64,000 nt of DNA from Corynebacterium resistens DSM 45100 (lineage in GTDB: Bacteria; Actinomycetota; Actinomycetes; Mycobacteriales; Mycobacteriaceae). Below the pieces are notes generated by a model, which made no database searches, had not been told where the DNA came from, and saw only the letters and a program-made list of their open reading frames with translations. Position numbers and translations under genes: made by a program. The DNA lies in contig NC_015673.1 in NCBI RefSeq assembly GCF_000177535.2, positions 1,736,001-1,800,000 on the forward strand, given 5' to 3'. Positions 53,900-61,925 of the stretch are shown piece by piece; position 1 is the first letter of the stretch, and every line of letters begins with the position of its first letter.

Positions 53900-54721
53900 C
53901 TAGGTGGTTAGGGCTTCAAGGGTCTGATTCCGATATTGCATCGGGGTCAGGCCCTTGAGTCGTTGCTGGATGCGTTCGGTGTTGTACCACCCGATGTATT
54001 CGTCGATTGCTTGGTTGAATTCTGCGACGGTGTCGAAGACTTCACCGTGGTACATCTCGGTTTTCAAGTGTCCGAAGAAGTTCTCCATGACCGCGTTGTC
54101 GTAACAGTTGGCTTTACGCGACATCGACTGCACACCACCGTTGTCACCGATCAGGTCGCGCCAGGACGCGTGCTGGTATTGGAAGCCTTGGTCAGTGTGC
54201 ATCATCCACCCAGGTTCAGGCACACAAACCGCGATCGCCTTGGTCAGGGAATCAGCGTTAAACGCTGTCGACGGCGATGGAGCCACGGTGTGGGCAACAA
54301 TTGAGCGATCGAACAGGTCCATCACTGGTGACAGGTAGACCTTGCGGCCAGCGACCCTGAACTCGGTGACGTCGCTGACAAAGACGGTGTTTGGCTGATC
54401 CGGGGTGAACTTGCGGTCAAGCTTGTTGTCAGCGATGTGGCTGATCGTCGCGGTGTAGGAAACATATGGTCTGCGTTGGCGGATCTTGGCTCGAATGCCC
54501 ATCTGGTGCATGAGTTTGTAGACGAGTTTGTGGTTGACCACCCACCCCTGGTTACGCAGGTCAAGTAGCACTCGCCGGTAACCAAAGCGATGCTTGTTAC
54601 GTTCAAAACTTGCCCGGATCGCGTCTTTGAGCTCGGCGTGCTTATCTGACTGGCCGAGACGTTTCTGGTGGTAGAAGAACGTCGACCGTGGGATACCTGC
54701 TGCCTCTAGGAGGTACTCCAA
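53900..54721 (-). CDS. IS3-family transposase OrfB (DDE integrase)
   Basis: The 273-aa frame has the rve integrase core: FVSDVTEF (first Asp), MHTDQGFQYQH (second Asp) and ENFFGHLKTE (catalytic Glu), preceded by the HTH_21-like YRRVLLDLRNQGW region. The TTG at 54721 is only the first candidate start in the frame; the natural product is the OrfAB fusion made by -1 frameshift at A7 (54793-54799), whose extra N-terminal residues (LKKIAGLEESG and on) continue smoothly into EYLLEAAGIPRSTF. All catalytic residues are intact, so the transposase looks functional. Confidence 0.92.
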   Translation of the reverse strand: MEYLLEAAGIPRSTFFYHQKRLGQSDKHAELKDAIRASFERNKHRFGYRRVLLDLRNQGWVVNHKLVYKLMHQMGIRAKIRQRRPYVSYTATISHIADNKLDRKFTPDQPNTVFVSDVTEFRVAGRKVYLSPVMDLFDRSIVAHTVAPSPSTAFNADSLTKAIAVCVPEPGWMMHTDQGFQYQHASWRDLIGDNGGVQSMSRKANCYDNAVMENFFGHLKTEMYHGEVFDTVAEFNQAIDEYIGWYNTERIQQRLKGLTPMQYRNQTLEALTT

Positions 54722-54759
54722 GCGGTGGTGTGACTTGAGGATGACAATCGCCTGGACTT

Positions 54760-55242
54760 TCAGGCGCGTCCCTGATTCCTCAAGTCCCGCAATTTTTTTA
54801 AATAAGCGTTCTCCGCTTCCAACCGCGCGATCCGGCGCCGCAGCTTCTCCTCTTCGGTAAGCGGCTTTGGCGCAGCCGACCCTTTGGGTCTGCCCTTCGG
54901 CTTCGGTTTTAACGCCTCATCGCCACCTTTGCGCCGTTCCCAGGACCAACTAGTGACGAGCTGGTCTGACGACAGGCCAAACTCACGCGCAAGATCCATC
55001 TTTGTCTCGCCGGCCAGGTGGCGTTGGACAACTTCCTTTTTGATCTCGAAAGAATACTGCTGCTTTGTCGGTTTCTCCACAAGACATAGCCTGCCATGCA
55101 GCTGAAACCGCCGATAGAGCGAACGGACGGCGTGTTTGGAGACGCTAAGAGCCTTCGCCACAGCTTTAGAACCCATGCCCTGCTCGAAACACTCAACCAA
55201 CTTCTCACGCTGCTGCTCACTTAGCGAGCTTCGTGCTCTCAA
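54760..55242 (-). CDS. IS3-family OrfA (helix-turn-helix)
   Basis: The 160-aa product starts with TTG 55242, chosen because GGGGAG lies 9 nt before it; the frame upstream to 55305 runs through the IS end hairpin. Two helix-turn-helix repeats (SLSEQQREKLVECF to YRRFQ, and KKEVVQRHLAGETKMDLAREFGLS) bind IS ends. The C-terminus has the leucine zipper RRIARLEAENAYLKKL used for multimerisation. Basic residues at about 115-130 (KPKPKGRPKG) are typical. The slippery A7 overlaps its KK codons. Confidence 0.88.
   Translation of the reverse strand: MRARSSLSEQQREKLVECFEQGMGSKAVAKALSVSKHAVRSLYRRFQLHGRLCLVEKPTKQQYSFEIKKEVVQRHLAGETKMDLAREFGLSSDQLVTSWSWERRKGGDEALKPKPKGRPKGSAAPKPLTEEEKLRRRIARLEAENAYLKKLRDLRNQGRA
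54765..54799 (-). promoter_or_regulatory. Programmed -1 frameshift signal A6-7 with stem
   Basis: On minus the A7 run (54793-54799) is read as TTA AAA AAA in orfA; slipping -1 joins orfB. Just downstream GGACTT pairs with AAGTCC, enclosing CAGG/CCTG, a plausible stimulatory stem-loop. Typical of IS3 elements. Confidence 0.75.
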
Positions 55243-55247
55243 TGAAA

Positions 55248-55301
55248 ACTGCTCCCCACTAGTCGGTATCTGATTTCTCAGTCCGACTAATGGGGAGCAG
55301 T
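55248..55301. terminator. IS right-end hairpin
   Basis: 19-nt arms 55248-55266 and 55283-55301 pair with one mismatch around 16 nt. Located between the IS end and orfA start, it can block outside transcription into the transposase and, after transcription, mask its ribosome site (GGGGAG is in the stem). Confidence 0.7.
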
Positions 55302-55322
55302 TCAAAAGACACGTCGCAGGGG

Positions 55323-55544
55323 TTAGAATCTAAGCTGACGGCTTCCGAAGCTTTTTTTGAAAACTGCACCCGACACAGTTCCAAAAACTACAGCGCTTAC
55401 AACACCAAAAGCTACGAAAATAGGTAGCTTGTTATCGTCGAAAAGCGATGAGATAACTATCCACTCCAGAAAGAGCATCAGCACGATCAAAACAGCCAGA
55501 CCGATAGTAAAAAACAGCGACCGTTTTTTGCTTAGGCTACTCAA
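55323..55544 (-). CDS. 73-aa two-helix membrane protein (possible immunity partner)
   Basis: The product has a short basic N-terminus, two hydrophobic helices at about 11-32 and 40-62, and a basic tail ending KKSFGSRQLRF. It starts 12 nt after the 198-aa gene, so the two form an operon; the gene ends 19 nt before the IS right end. Small two-helix proteins beside secreted toxins often act as immunity or export factors, but this is inference from layout. Base composition is A+T-rich like its partner. Not recognised as a family. Confidence 0.7.
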   Translation of the reverse strand: MSSLSKKRSLFFTIGLAVLIVLMLFLEWIVISSLFDDNKLPIFVAFGVVSAVVFGTVSGAVFKKSFGSRQLRF

Positions 55545-55556
55545 AATAGGCTCCCT

Positions 55557-56153
55557 CTATTCGCAATGCGCCTGCTTTGCGACGTTTACAACGAGGTCTT
55601 TATTGTCGCTACAAATTCCATTCTGAGCAAGATACACAGCAGCAACTCCGCCAATGAAGGATATAGCACCCGCAGAAAGAACAGACCCTACGACCGTTTC
55701 GGACAGGATAGCTGCCCAAGCTGCCGCCATGCCAGCAACCGCGGCTCCACCACCGGATTTCAGCGCCTTTTGATCTGTCTGATTGAATACGATGGCTGGT
55801 TTCATGCCGTCAAACTTGCCACCAATTCGTTCTACGGTTAGAGGTTTCTTGACGCTGAATTCTCCGACTTTGTCGCCAGTCTTAGGGTCGATCACATGGT
55901 AGCTCGTGACTTCAAAGTTACCATTTTTTACCTTCTTGGTTTGCTTCAGCTTTCCCTCAGACTTAAGTTTCTGAATATCGTGATTCCACTGAGGGGTTCC
56001 GATCAGGTCAAGTTTGCTTTCAATTTTTTCCTGTTTAGAGTCAACCTTGTTTGTGGCGCGAACTGGCTCTGCGTTCGCTGTGGTTGTTATGGAGGCAAAG
56101 GGGGTTGCCACAGTTACAGCTAACGCCACTAGGCGAATGTGTGCTTTTTTCAT
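55557..56153 (-). CDS. Secreted 198-aa protein with hydrophobic Cys-containing C-terminus (candidate bacteriocin)
   Basis: A Sec signal peptide (cleavage ANA-EP after residue 28) is followed by a Lys-rich hydrophilic segment (30-75), a beta-type region (76-125), then a Gly/Ala-rich hydrophobic stretch (133-179) and a C-terminal tail with Cys181 and Cys197. A hydrophobic C-terminus with a possible disulfide resembles pore-forming bacteriocins and some phage or surface proteins. GAAAGGG lies 9 nt before the ATG. The gene is visibly A+T-rich (one 60-nt line is 38% G+C), unlike its flanks, and sits beside an IS, suggesting acquisition. Function unproven. Confidence 0.75.
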   Translation of the reverse strand: MKKAHIRLVALAVTVATPFASITTTANAEPVRATNKVDSKQEKIESKLDLIGTPQWNHDIQKLKSEGKLKQTKKVKNGNFEVTSYHVIDPKTGDKVGEFSVKKPLTVERIGGKFDGMKPAIVFNQTDQKALKSGGGAAVAGMAAAWAAILSETVVGSVLSAGAISFIGGVAAVYLAQNGICSDNKDLVVNVAKQAHCE

Positions 56154-56191
56154 GCGAAGAGCCCTTTCGACTGTAGTAGGAATTGCGTCTT

Positions 56192-56206
56192 TTGAACACT
56201 GTTCAA
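56192..56206. promoter_or_regulatory. Palindromic operator TTGAAC-ACT-GTTCAA
   Basis: A perfect 6+3+6 dyad 38 nt upstream of ATG 56153. The 3-nt spacer excludes the usual LexA spacing. A second palindrome, ACTTAATTAAGT (56394-56405), lies farther upstream. Confidence 0.5.
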
Positions 56207-56393
56207 TAGATTATCGTTTTCAACTTCAATTGTCTATAGCTACAGAAGCTCCGCGCACAGCACACACGCCCTCGCTCTTTTCTATCCCAATTTCACAGAT
56301 CGAAGCTCCAATTATCTCCACACTCTTCAGTAAAGCCATTCAACCTGATGCGGGATTTTGCGGGATACAAGGAAAAAAGACGGCCACCAAGCG

Positions 56394-56405
56394 ACTTAAT
56401 TAAGT
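56394..56405. promoter_or_regulatory. 12-bp palindrome
   Basis: ACTTAATTAAGT followed at once by another ACTTAAT; lies between the stop of the acyl-CoA dehydrogenase and the 198-aa gene promoter, a region of otherwise plain A+T-rich sequence. Confidence 0.4.
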
Positions 56406-56439
56406 TACTTAATGACCATCAAATATAGTGTTTGAACAG

Positions 56440-57609
56440 CTATTTTAGGATCTGGCGCCCCATAACCATGCGGCAGATCTGGTTGGTTCCCTCGTAGATC
56501 TGGGTGATCTTGGCATCGCGCATCATGCGCTCGAGCGGGAAGTCGCGGGTAAAGCCGTAACCACCGAGCAACTGAACCGCATCGACGGTGACCTCCATGG
56601 CAACGTCAGATGCAAACGCCTTGGAGCCCGCCGCCATGAGACCCAACTTGTCGCCCCCCTCAGCGAAGCCACGCTCTGCGTTGGAAGCGGCGGTGTAAAT
56701 CATCAGGCGAGCTGCGTCAATCTTCATCTTCATGTCAGCAAGCATGAACTGGGTGTTCTGGAAATCCGCAATGGACTTGCCAAACTGCTTGCGTTCCTTG
56801 ACGTACTTCACTGCCTCATCGAATGCGCCCTGAGCGATACCCAATGCCTGTGCACCGATGGTTGGGCGGGTGTGATCCAAGGTCTGCAGAGCAGTCTTAA
56901 AGCCGGTACCTTCCTCGCCAATCATGCGGGAAGCAGGTACGCGGCAATCCTCGAAGTACAACTCCGCAGTTGGGGAGCCCTTGATGCCCAGCTTGTGCTC
57001 AAGGCCGCCCACACGGAATCCTGGGTCATCCTTGTGAACCATGAATGCGGAGATTCCGCGTGCACCAGCCTCAGGATCCGTCACGGCCATGACGGTGTAC
57101 CAGCTGGAACGGCCACCATTGGTGATGAAGCACTTGGAACCGTTGATAACCCACTCATCACCATCGCGGACTGCGCGAGTCTTCATTGCCGCTGCATCCG
57201 AACCTGCTTCGCGCTCAGTCAGCGCGTAAGAAGCCATCTCACCGTTCGCGATGGAAGGCAAAACTTCCTTCTTGAGCTCGTCGGATCCGTTGAGGATCAA
57301 GCCCATTGTGCCAAGCTTGTTCACCGCTGGAATGAGGGACGAAGAACCACATACACGGGCAACTTCCTCAATGACGATGACGGCTGCCAAAGAATCGCCA
57401 CCTTGGCCACCAAACTCATCGGGTACGTGGATTGCGTTGAAGCCGGAAGCGTTCAGTGCCTCGAGCGCCTCTTCTGGGAACCGTTCGTTCTCATCAACAT
57501 CCTTGGCGTGAGGAGCAATCTGTTGCTCGCTTAGCTCACGGATGGCCTGTCGCAATTCGATGTATTCATCGGGCAGGCGGAACAGGTCAAAGTCAGGGTT
57601 GAATCCCAT
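56440..57609 (-). CDS. Acyl-CoA dehydrogenase (FadE/AcdA)
   Basis: From ATG 57609, with GAGG 10 nt upstream, the flavoenzyme is 389 aa, the family's usual length; the frame to 57669 adds unlike residues. ALTEREAGSDAAAMKT and ITNGG are the FAD/substrate loop, and IYEGTNQICRMVMGRQ near the C-terminus holds the catalytic Glu. It dehydrogenates an acyl-CoA (chain length unknown), passing electrons to ETF. It resembles FadE25-type enzymes. It stands alone, divergent from the lipoprotein gene. Confidence 0.94.
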   Translation of the reverse strand: MGFNPDFDLFRLPDEYIELRQAIRELSEQQIAPHAKDVDENERFPEEALEALNASGFNAIHVPDEFGGQGGDSLAAVIVIEEVARVCGSSSLIPAVNKLGTMGLILNGSDELKKEVLPSIANGEMASYALTEREAGSDAAAMKTRAVRDGDEWVINGSKCFITNGGRSSWYTVMAVTDPEAGARGISAFMVHKDDPGFRVGGLEHKLGIKGSPTAELYFEDCRVPASRMIGEEGTGFKTALQTLDHTRPTIGAQALGIAQGAFDEAVKYVKERKQFGKSIADFQNTQFMLADMKMKIDAARLMIYTAASNAERGFAEGGDKLGLMAAGSKAFASDVAMEVTVDAVQLLGGYGFTRDFPLERMMRDAKITQIYEGTNQICRMVMGRQILK

Positions 57610-57739
57610 CGCGCTGTAAACCTCGCTTCTTTGTTCTACGGTGATTCGTCTTTTCCAATGTAACCACACACCAACCCATCGTTATCGAATCCTTACCCAA
57701 AAAGACCCGTAATTTTATCGCCCGGCCCCAAATTCCAGA

Positions 57740-57745
57740 TACGGT
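57740..57745 (+). promoter_or_regulatory. -10-like TACGGT, leaderless layout
   Basis: TACGGT ends 7 nt before ATG 57753 and includes the GTG (57744) that would otherwise be an alternative start. Confidence 0.4.
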
Positions 57746-57752
57746 GTTATTC

Positions 57753-58454
57753 ATGAAGCCTTTCCAAACTCGCTCAATCCGGCTCTTGGGAGTCGCTTCG
57801 CTATCCGCACTTGCCGTCGGCCTAACTGCTTGCGGGGCGAACGAGAAATCGGATAGCCCAGAGTCCACGGTGTATGGCTCGGATTCTTCCCAACCCTCGA
57901 ATGCGGCTAATGCAGCTGGAAACGGGGGCGTCGAGCAACAAGACAAGCAAGGCAACGGTTCATCCAACCACGATGGCACCCAGAATGCGGCGGAGAAAAG
58001 AAAAAGGGAAGGCCTGTGCGCCACCGATCAGCTTGAAGTAACGGCGAGCGCCGAACAGGGTGCTGCGGGCACGTCGTATTACAACATCGTGTTCACCAAC
58101 AAGGGCAGCAGCGAATGCACCCTGAAGGGGTTTCCCGGAGTATCGCTGGTAAAAGACAATAACGGCTCACAAATCGGCCGCTCCGCCAAACGCGACAGCA
58201 GCAAAGCCACCGAGCCCGTCGCCCTGAAACCGGGTGGCAAGGCTGTCGCCAACTTGGGCATAACCAAAGCCGAACTGCACGGTGGTTCGTGCACGCCTAC
58301 ACAAGCCGATGGAATTCGCGTTTATCCACCCGAGGAGACTGAGGCTGCCTACGTACCTCTGAAAGCCACTGGCTGCGAAGGCAATGTTGACACCCTCAAG
58401 ATCCAGCCCGTACAGCCATATGCTCCAGATGCCGAAGCCCCGAACGCAGGTTAG
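57753..58454 (+). CDS. Lipoprotein with DUF4232-like domain
   Basis: From ATG 57753 the 233-aa protein has a basic N-terminus, a hydrophobic stretch and lipobox GLTAC (Cys near residue 27), then a Ser/Asn/Gln-rich linker of about 60 residues and a beta-sandwich domain of DUF4232 type (VTASAEQGAAGTSYYNIVFTN, SSECTLKGFPGVSLV, with two further Cys). The domain's function is unknown. The downstream membrane-protein gene starts 3 nt after the stop, so they are co-translated and may form a cell-envelope complex. Confidence 0.85.
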   Translation: MKPFQTRSIRLLGVASLSALAVGLTACGANEKSDSPESTVYGSDSSQPSNAANAAGNGGVEQQDKQGNGSSNHDGTQNAAEKRKREGLCATDQLEVTASAEQGAAGTSYYNIVFTNKGSSECTLKGFPGVSLVKDNNGSQIGRSAKRDSSKATEPVALKPGGKAVANLGITKAELHGGSCTPTQADGIRVYPPEETEAAYVPLKATGCEGNVDTLKIQPVQPYAPDAEAPNAG

Positions 58455-58457
58455 CCC

Positions 58458-60446
58458 TTGGGCGCTTTCCATCTGATCGCAGCCCTCATAGCGCTGCTCA
58501 CCGTGGGCGCCCGCGCCTTCCAACTGTCACAACGTGGGTTGTTCTGGGACGATCTAGTGATCCCCGCGTTCTACTCGGGGTTCAATCCGGTGGGCAGTCC
58601 ACCCCCAGCCACTGACGGCTCCGGGACAAGTGGCAAAACTTCTGCCTTCACTCCCCCAGCTACTAGCGACGCTCCCAATCAATTCTCAGCAGAGCAACTG
58701 AGCACCGCGATAGGAAAATCGGCTCCCAACGCAGATTCCTCCCTACTAGAGCGATTATTCAGTCCCTACGATGGGCACCTCATGCCTGGCTCGGGGGCTG
58801 TGCAATTGGCGGTCGCACACGTAGCTCCGCTGTCGTGGTGGCTACCAGCAGTGTCAATCCTGCTTACAACTATGGTGACCACAGCTCTGTGGTATGTGGT
58901 CGTTCGTCGAGCAATCCATCTTGGGGCGAGCCCCCGTGTTGCTCTCGTGATATTTGCCGGGCTGTGTACCTCCCCTTTCCTCAGTGCCGCCGCCGGCTGG
59001 TGGTCCGCATCCTTGAACGCCTTGGCTTGGCAGCTGGCTGCCGCAGCCATAGCGCTGGTAGGACTGCGCCCGGCAATTCGACCTCGCACCATGATGGTTT
59101 CTTTTGTTGCCATTCAACTGGGGGCGCTACTTTTCACCGAAAAAGCGCTCAGCCTGATTGCAGTAACGGCCCTCGTGGTGTGGGCTCGTGTCCAACGCGA
59201 GCGGCGTCCACAGTTATTCGCCCTCCTGATTGGTCCGTTTATGCTCACCGTTGGTTGGGCCGCACTGTACCTTTCGGTCGTGGATTTCCATACTGCCGAG
59301 GGAGGTTTCGCAGTCACCTCCGCCATTCCCAAGGCCCTTGTCACGGTGATCATCCCCGGTATGTTGGGCGGCCCTTGGGTTTGGGATCGCTGGCACCCAG
59401 GCTCCCCTTTCGGGAACCTCCCGTTGGGCGTCGGACTAATAGTGACCACTCTTGTGCTGGCTACGTTGACCCTAGCGGGTTGGCGGTCAGTCAGGTCGCG
59501 GGCAAAGATTACCCGGCGCGTTTTCTGGACGTGCAGTTGTGTAGCGGGCTCGAGCTTGGCGTACCTCGCGGTCGTTCTAGTGTTCATGATCCGTGCCCGA
59601 ACCAGTTCGGGAACTACTGACCTGCTGCCTCGCACTGCTCATTATTATGCCGACTGGTGGACGTTTACCCTCATTGCTGTTTTGGTGGCTGCCATTGTTC
59701 TTTCTGGACTCTCCGGCCGGTCACAAGATTTTTCTGTCCGACGCCCCACGCCGCACCCCTCACCATTCGCCGTTGGGCTGGGACCAACCATCGCCGCCAC
59801 CCTCCTGGCGATCTCCGCTAGCGTTTCGACTGTGACGTGGACTGTGGCATGGCGCGATGACCCGACAGGGCAGTATCTCAGTAATCTTCAACGCACCGTA
59901 GTTAGTCCACACGCTAAAGGCCTAGTTCCGCCGCTACTGAATCAGCCAGCTCGGATAGATGTTTTGAACCCATTATTGCACCCGTATAACTCCGTCAACG
60001 CTCTCACTGGTATACCTGTGGCCACGCACACCACGCAGCCCAAAGTCGTGAATGCCAATGGCGAACTGGTAGACGCGGGAGTGCTGAAAGTGGCGTCGAA
60101 TAAGCAGGGAAGTGACCCGCAGTGCGGAACTAGAATCACAGCAGGCCAGCCGAAGCTCGTAATGCTGGATCAACCTCTGGCATTCGGTGACTGGACTTGG
60201 GAATTCAACGCTGCAGCAACAAGCGATACCAACGTCCGCATCACCATGCCCAACGGATTGCAATCATCATCGGAAGTGGCGAAACGCGCGGTGACGGTGC
60301 CCGTGGGAACGAAACCCGAAACACGATGGGTGCGCCTGAATGGCGTGGGCGGCACCATCGCCGTCACTGTGGTGGGGTCCCCCGGCACGAGCGTGTGCCT
60401 CGGCCAAGGCGCAATCGGCCCTTTACTACCGGCGCACAGAGGCTAA
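58458..60446 (+). CDS. Large polytopic membrane protein, possible GT-C glycosyltransferase
   Basis: This 662-aa protein (TTG 58458) has about ten helices in residues 1-440 and a large C-terminal exported domain (about 450-662). FWDDLV (29-34) directly after helix 1 and YDGHLMPG in the same long loop are what GT-C enzymes use for catalysis, but the overall family is not identified. A Pro/Ser/Thr-rich insertion (48-80) is in that loop. Coupling to the lipoprotein gene (3-nt gap) and a following cutinase-like gene point to cell-envelope glycan work, by inference. Its stop overlaps the convergent gene's stop. Confidence 0.75.
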   Translation: MGAFHLIAALIALLTVGARAFQLSQRGLFWDDLVIPAFYSGFNPVGSPPPATDGSGTSGKTSAFTPPATSDAPNQFSAEQLSTAIGKSAPNADSSLLERLFSPYDGHLMPGSGAVQLAVAHVAPLSWWLPAVSILLTTMVTTALWYVVVRRAIHLGASPRVALVIFAGLCTSPFLSAAAGWWSASLNALAWQLAAAAIALVGLRPAIRPRTMMVSFVAIQLGALLFTEKALSLIAVTALVVWARVQRERRPQLFALLIGPFMLTVGWAALYLSVVDFHTAEGGFAVTSAIPKALVTVIIPGMLGGPWVWDRWHPGSPFGNLPLGVGLIVTTLVLATLTLAGWRSVRSRAKITRRVFWTCSCVAGSSLAYLAVVLVFMIRARTSSGTTDLLPRTAHYYADWWTFTLIAVLVAAIVLSGLSGRSQDFSVRRPTPHPSPFAVGLGPTIAATLLAISASVSTVTWTVAWRDDPTGQYLSNLQRTVVSPHAKGLVPPLLNQPARIDVLNPLLHPYNSVNALTGIPVATHTTQPKVVNANGELVDAGVLKVASNKQGSDPQCGTRITAGQPKLVMLDQPLAFGDWTWEFNAAATSDTNVRITMPNGLQSSSEVAKRAVTVPVGTKPETRWVRLNGVGGTIAVTVVGSPGTSVCLGQGAIGPLLPAHRG

Positions 60447-61492
60447 CGCTTGGCGTTCTCCGGGTTTCTTCCAGCTGTGCCGAGGTGCCGATCAACGTAG
60501 GCAATAGCTTGGCCGGCGCCATTGACTGCGTTGTAATTCGTGTGAATGTTCTGGCCCGCGGCCAGCTTAGGGAGCCCAGCATAGAATGCAGATCGCTCGC
60601 GAGGATTTAGCCGATCGACAGTGGCCTTAGCTTCGGCAACGGGGGCGAAACCTGTGAGAATTGCGCTGCGCGCAAATGCCTTTGTCAAAGGAGCAGCCGA
60701 TCGAGGAGTATCGCAAACAATGTCTCCACGTCGGCAAATCTCTAGGACGCGATCGCCCAGTTTGCCGTAACTGCCTGGCAGCTCACCAAAAGCCCCGTCG
60801 GTTCGCGGTGCGCCACCGGCTTGCTTGACCTCAGCCATCGCAGAGCGATTCGGGTTGGCTATGAGAACAGCGGAATCCATCCGGCCGGAAGAAATTGGGC
60901 CTCGGCCGTAGGCAATATCGTTAACGATACGAGAGGCTATATCCGCTCCCATTGAGTATCCGATCAAACTGAACGTCGCCTTGGGGCAGGCAGCGGCTTC
61001 ACGTGCAATGAGGGCACGGGCTTGGCGGTAGCCGTTGTTCCGTGTCTGTTCGTAGGTGTAAGCGCCACCAGGGGTGGAACGGTAGGACACATAGCGATCC
61101 ACAACCTTCCCGGGGTGCTTCGCACGCAACGCCTGGCCAGCTTCTGCCGTGTACGGCCCTACGGGCAAAGTTTTGGGCAAATTGCTAGTGGTATTTGCTC
61201 CACCGGGAACATTCACCACAATGTGGGCCGCGCAGCCCTGGGGAGCCATCTTGAGACCGACCTGTGTCCAGCCAAAAGGAACTTGAGTAGCGGAGCTGCC
61301 GGGTGCACTAGGTACGCGGGGTAGCTGTGCGTGCGCCACTGCCCCGGCCCCAGTTGTTGCATTCATTCCGACGCCACCGATGAGTGCGGCTACTGCGCCG
61401 ACTAGGGCAAGGGACCCCTTAGCGAGCCGTCGCCGGCCAAGCTTCTGTTGAGTGGAAATGTGAGCGATGTTGTTCACAGCGTGTGACCTCAT
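60443..61492 (-). CDS. Cutinase-family secreted esterase
   Basis: From ATG 61492 (GAAG upstream) the product is 349 aa with a signal containing GRRRLAKGSLALVG, a Tat-like twin-arginine motif, and cleavage AHA-QL. The alpha/beta hydrolase has GYSMGAD with the nucleophile Ser, CRRGDIVCDTP with Asp between two Cys, and IHTNY with His, the cutinase triad. In mycolate actinobacteria such enzymes hydrolyse lipid esters including trehalose mycolates. Preference is unknown. The starts at 61546 or 61507 give an implausible hydrophilic leader. Confidence 0.85.
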   Translation of the reverse strand: MRSHAVNNIAHISTQQKLGRRRLAKGSLALVGAVAALIGGVGMNATTGAGAVAHAQLPRVPSAPGSSATQVPFGWTQVGLKMAPQGCAAHIVVNVPGGANTTSNLPKTLPVGPYTAEAGQALRAKHPGKVVDRYVSYRSTPGGAYTYEQTRNNGYRQARALIAREAAACPKATFSLIGYSMGADIASRIVNDIAYGRGPISSGRMDSAVLIANPNRSAMAEVKQAGGAPRTDGAFGELPGSYGKLGDRVLEICRRGDIVCDTPRSAAPLTKAFARSAILTGFAPVAEAKATVDRLNPRERSAFYAGLPKLAAGQNIHTNYNAVNGAGQAIAYVDRHLGTAGRNPENAKR

Positions 61493-61925
61493 AAATTCTT
61501 CGATCATCGGGGGCGAATCGTCGTGGTAGCTATGAGACGAAATCATCGAAGCGTTCGAGTTGGGGAGCTACCCCTTTCTCGTCACACCGAAGTTCATCTG
61601 ATTACAAGCGCACCGATGTTTAACTGATAAAACCAGAAGCATTATACGCCATCTCCTCTCGTCGTAGCAGCTTAAGTTAGACACCACAAAAGTAGACGGC
61701 GAGCCTAGAGAAGTTCACGGGGCGGCAACTAGCAACGAAAAGCGCTCAGAGCTATAGGCACGGCAAACAACGGCGCGCCCCTTCGGCAACAAAGTCTAAA
61801 AGTCCTAAGTAAACTTTGGCACTATCTTTTGCACGGACAATTTCGGCTGTCTTCATGGTTCTCATTCGGACCCTCAGCTTGCCGAGGTTAGTCTTCTCCC
61901 CCCAGCAGAAAGGCCCCACCTCGCT
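61493..61925. other. 433-nt divergent intergenic region
   Basis: It lies between the cutinase gene (minus) and the DUF808 gene (plus). There are no credible ORFs and no strong dyads; it contains A+T-rich stretches near 61620-61650 and 61795-61835 (with CTTTGG/AAAG runs) that may hold both promoters. No RNA gene was recognised. Confidence 0.5.

Larger units (their letters stand above)
53866..55304 (-). mobile_element. IS3-family insertion sequence, about 1.44 kb
   Basis: The ends are imperfect inverted repeats: TGAACTAGCCCCCGAAAGTT at 53866 and, on minus from 55304, TGAACTGCTCCCCATTAGTC, agreeing at about 20 of 26 positions including TGAACT and GGACTG. It carries orfA and orfB on minus with a -1 frameshift site. 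No duplication of target bases is evident (GGA left, AAA right), so insertion may be old or the flank rearranged. Confidence 0.88.

Noticed and set aside
53862..55308. Target-site duplication of the IS3 element
   Set aside because: Bases flanking the proposed ends differ (GGA and AAA), so no duplication is claimed.
56192..56206. LexA box
   Set aside because: GAAC and GTTC are 3 nt apart, not 4, so kept only as an unnamed operator.
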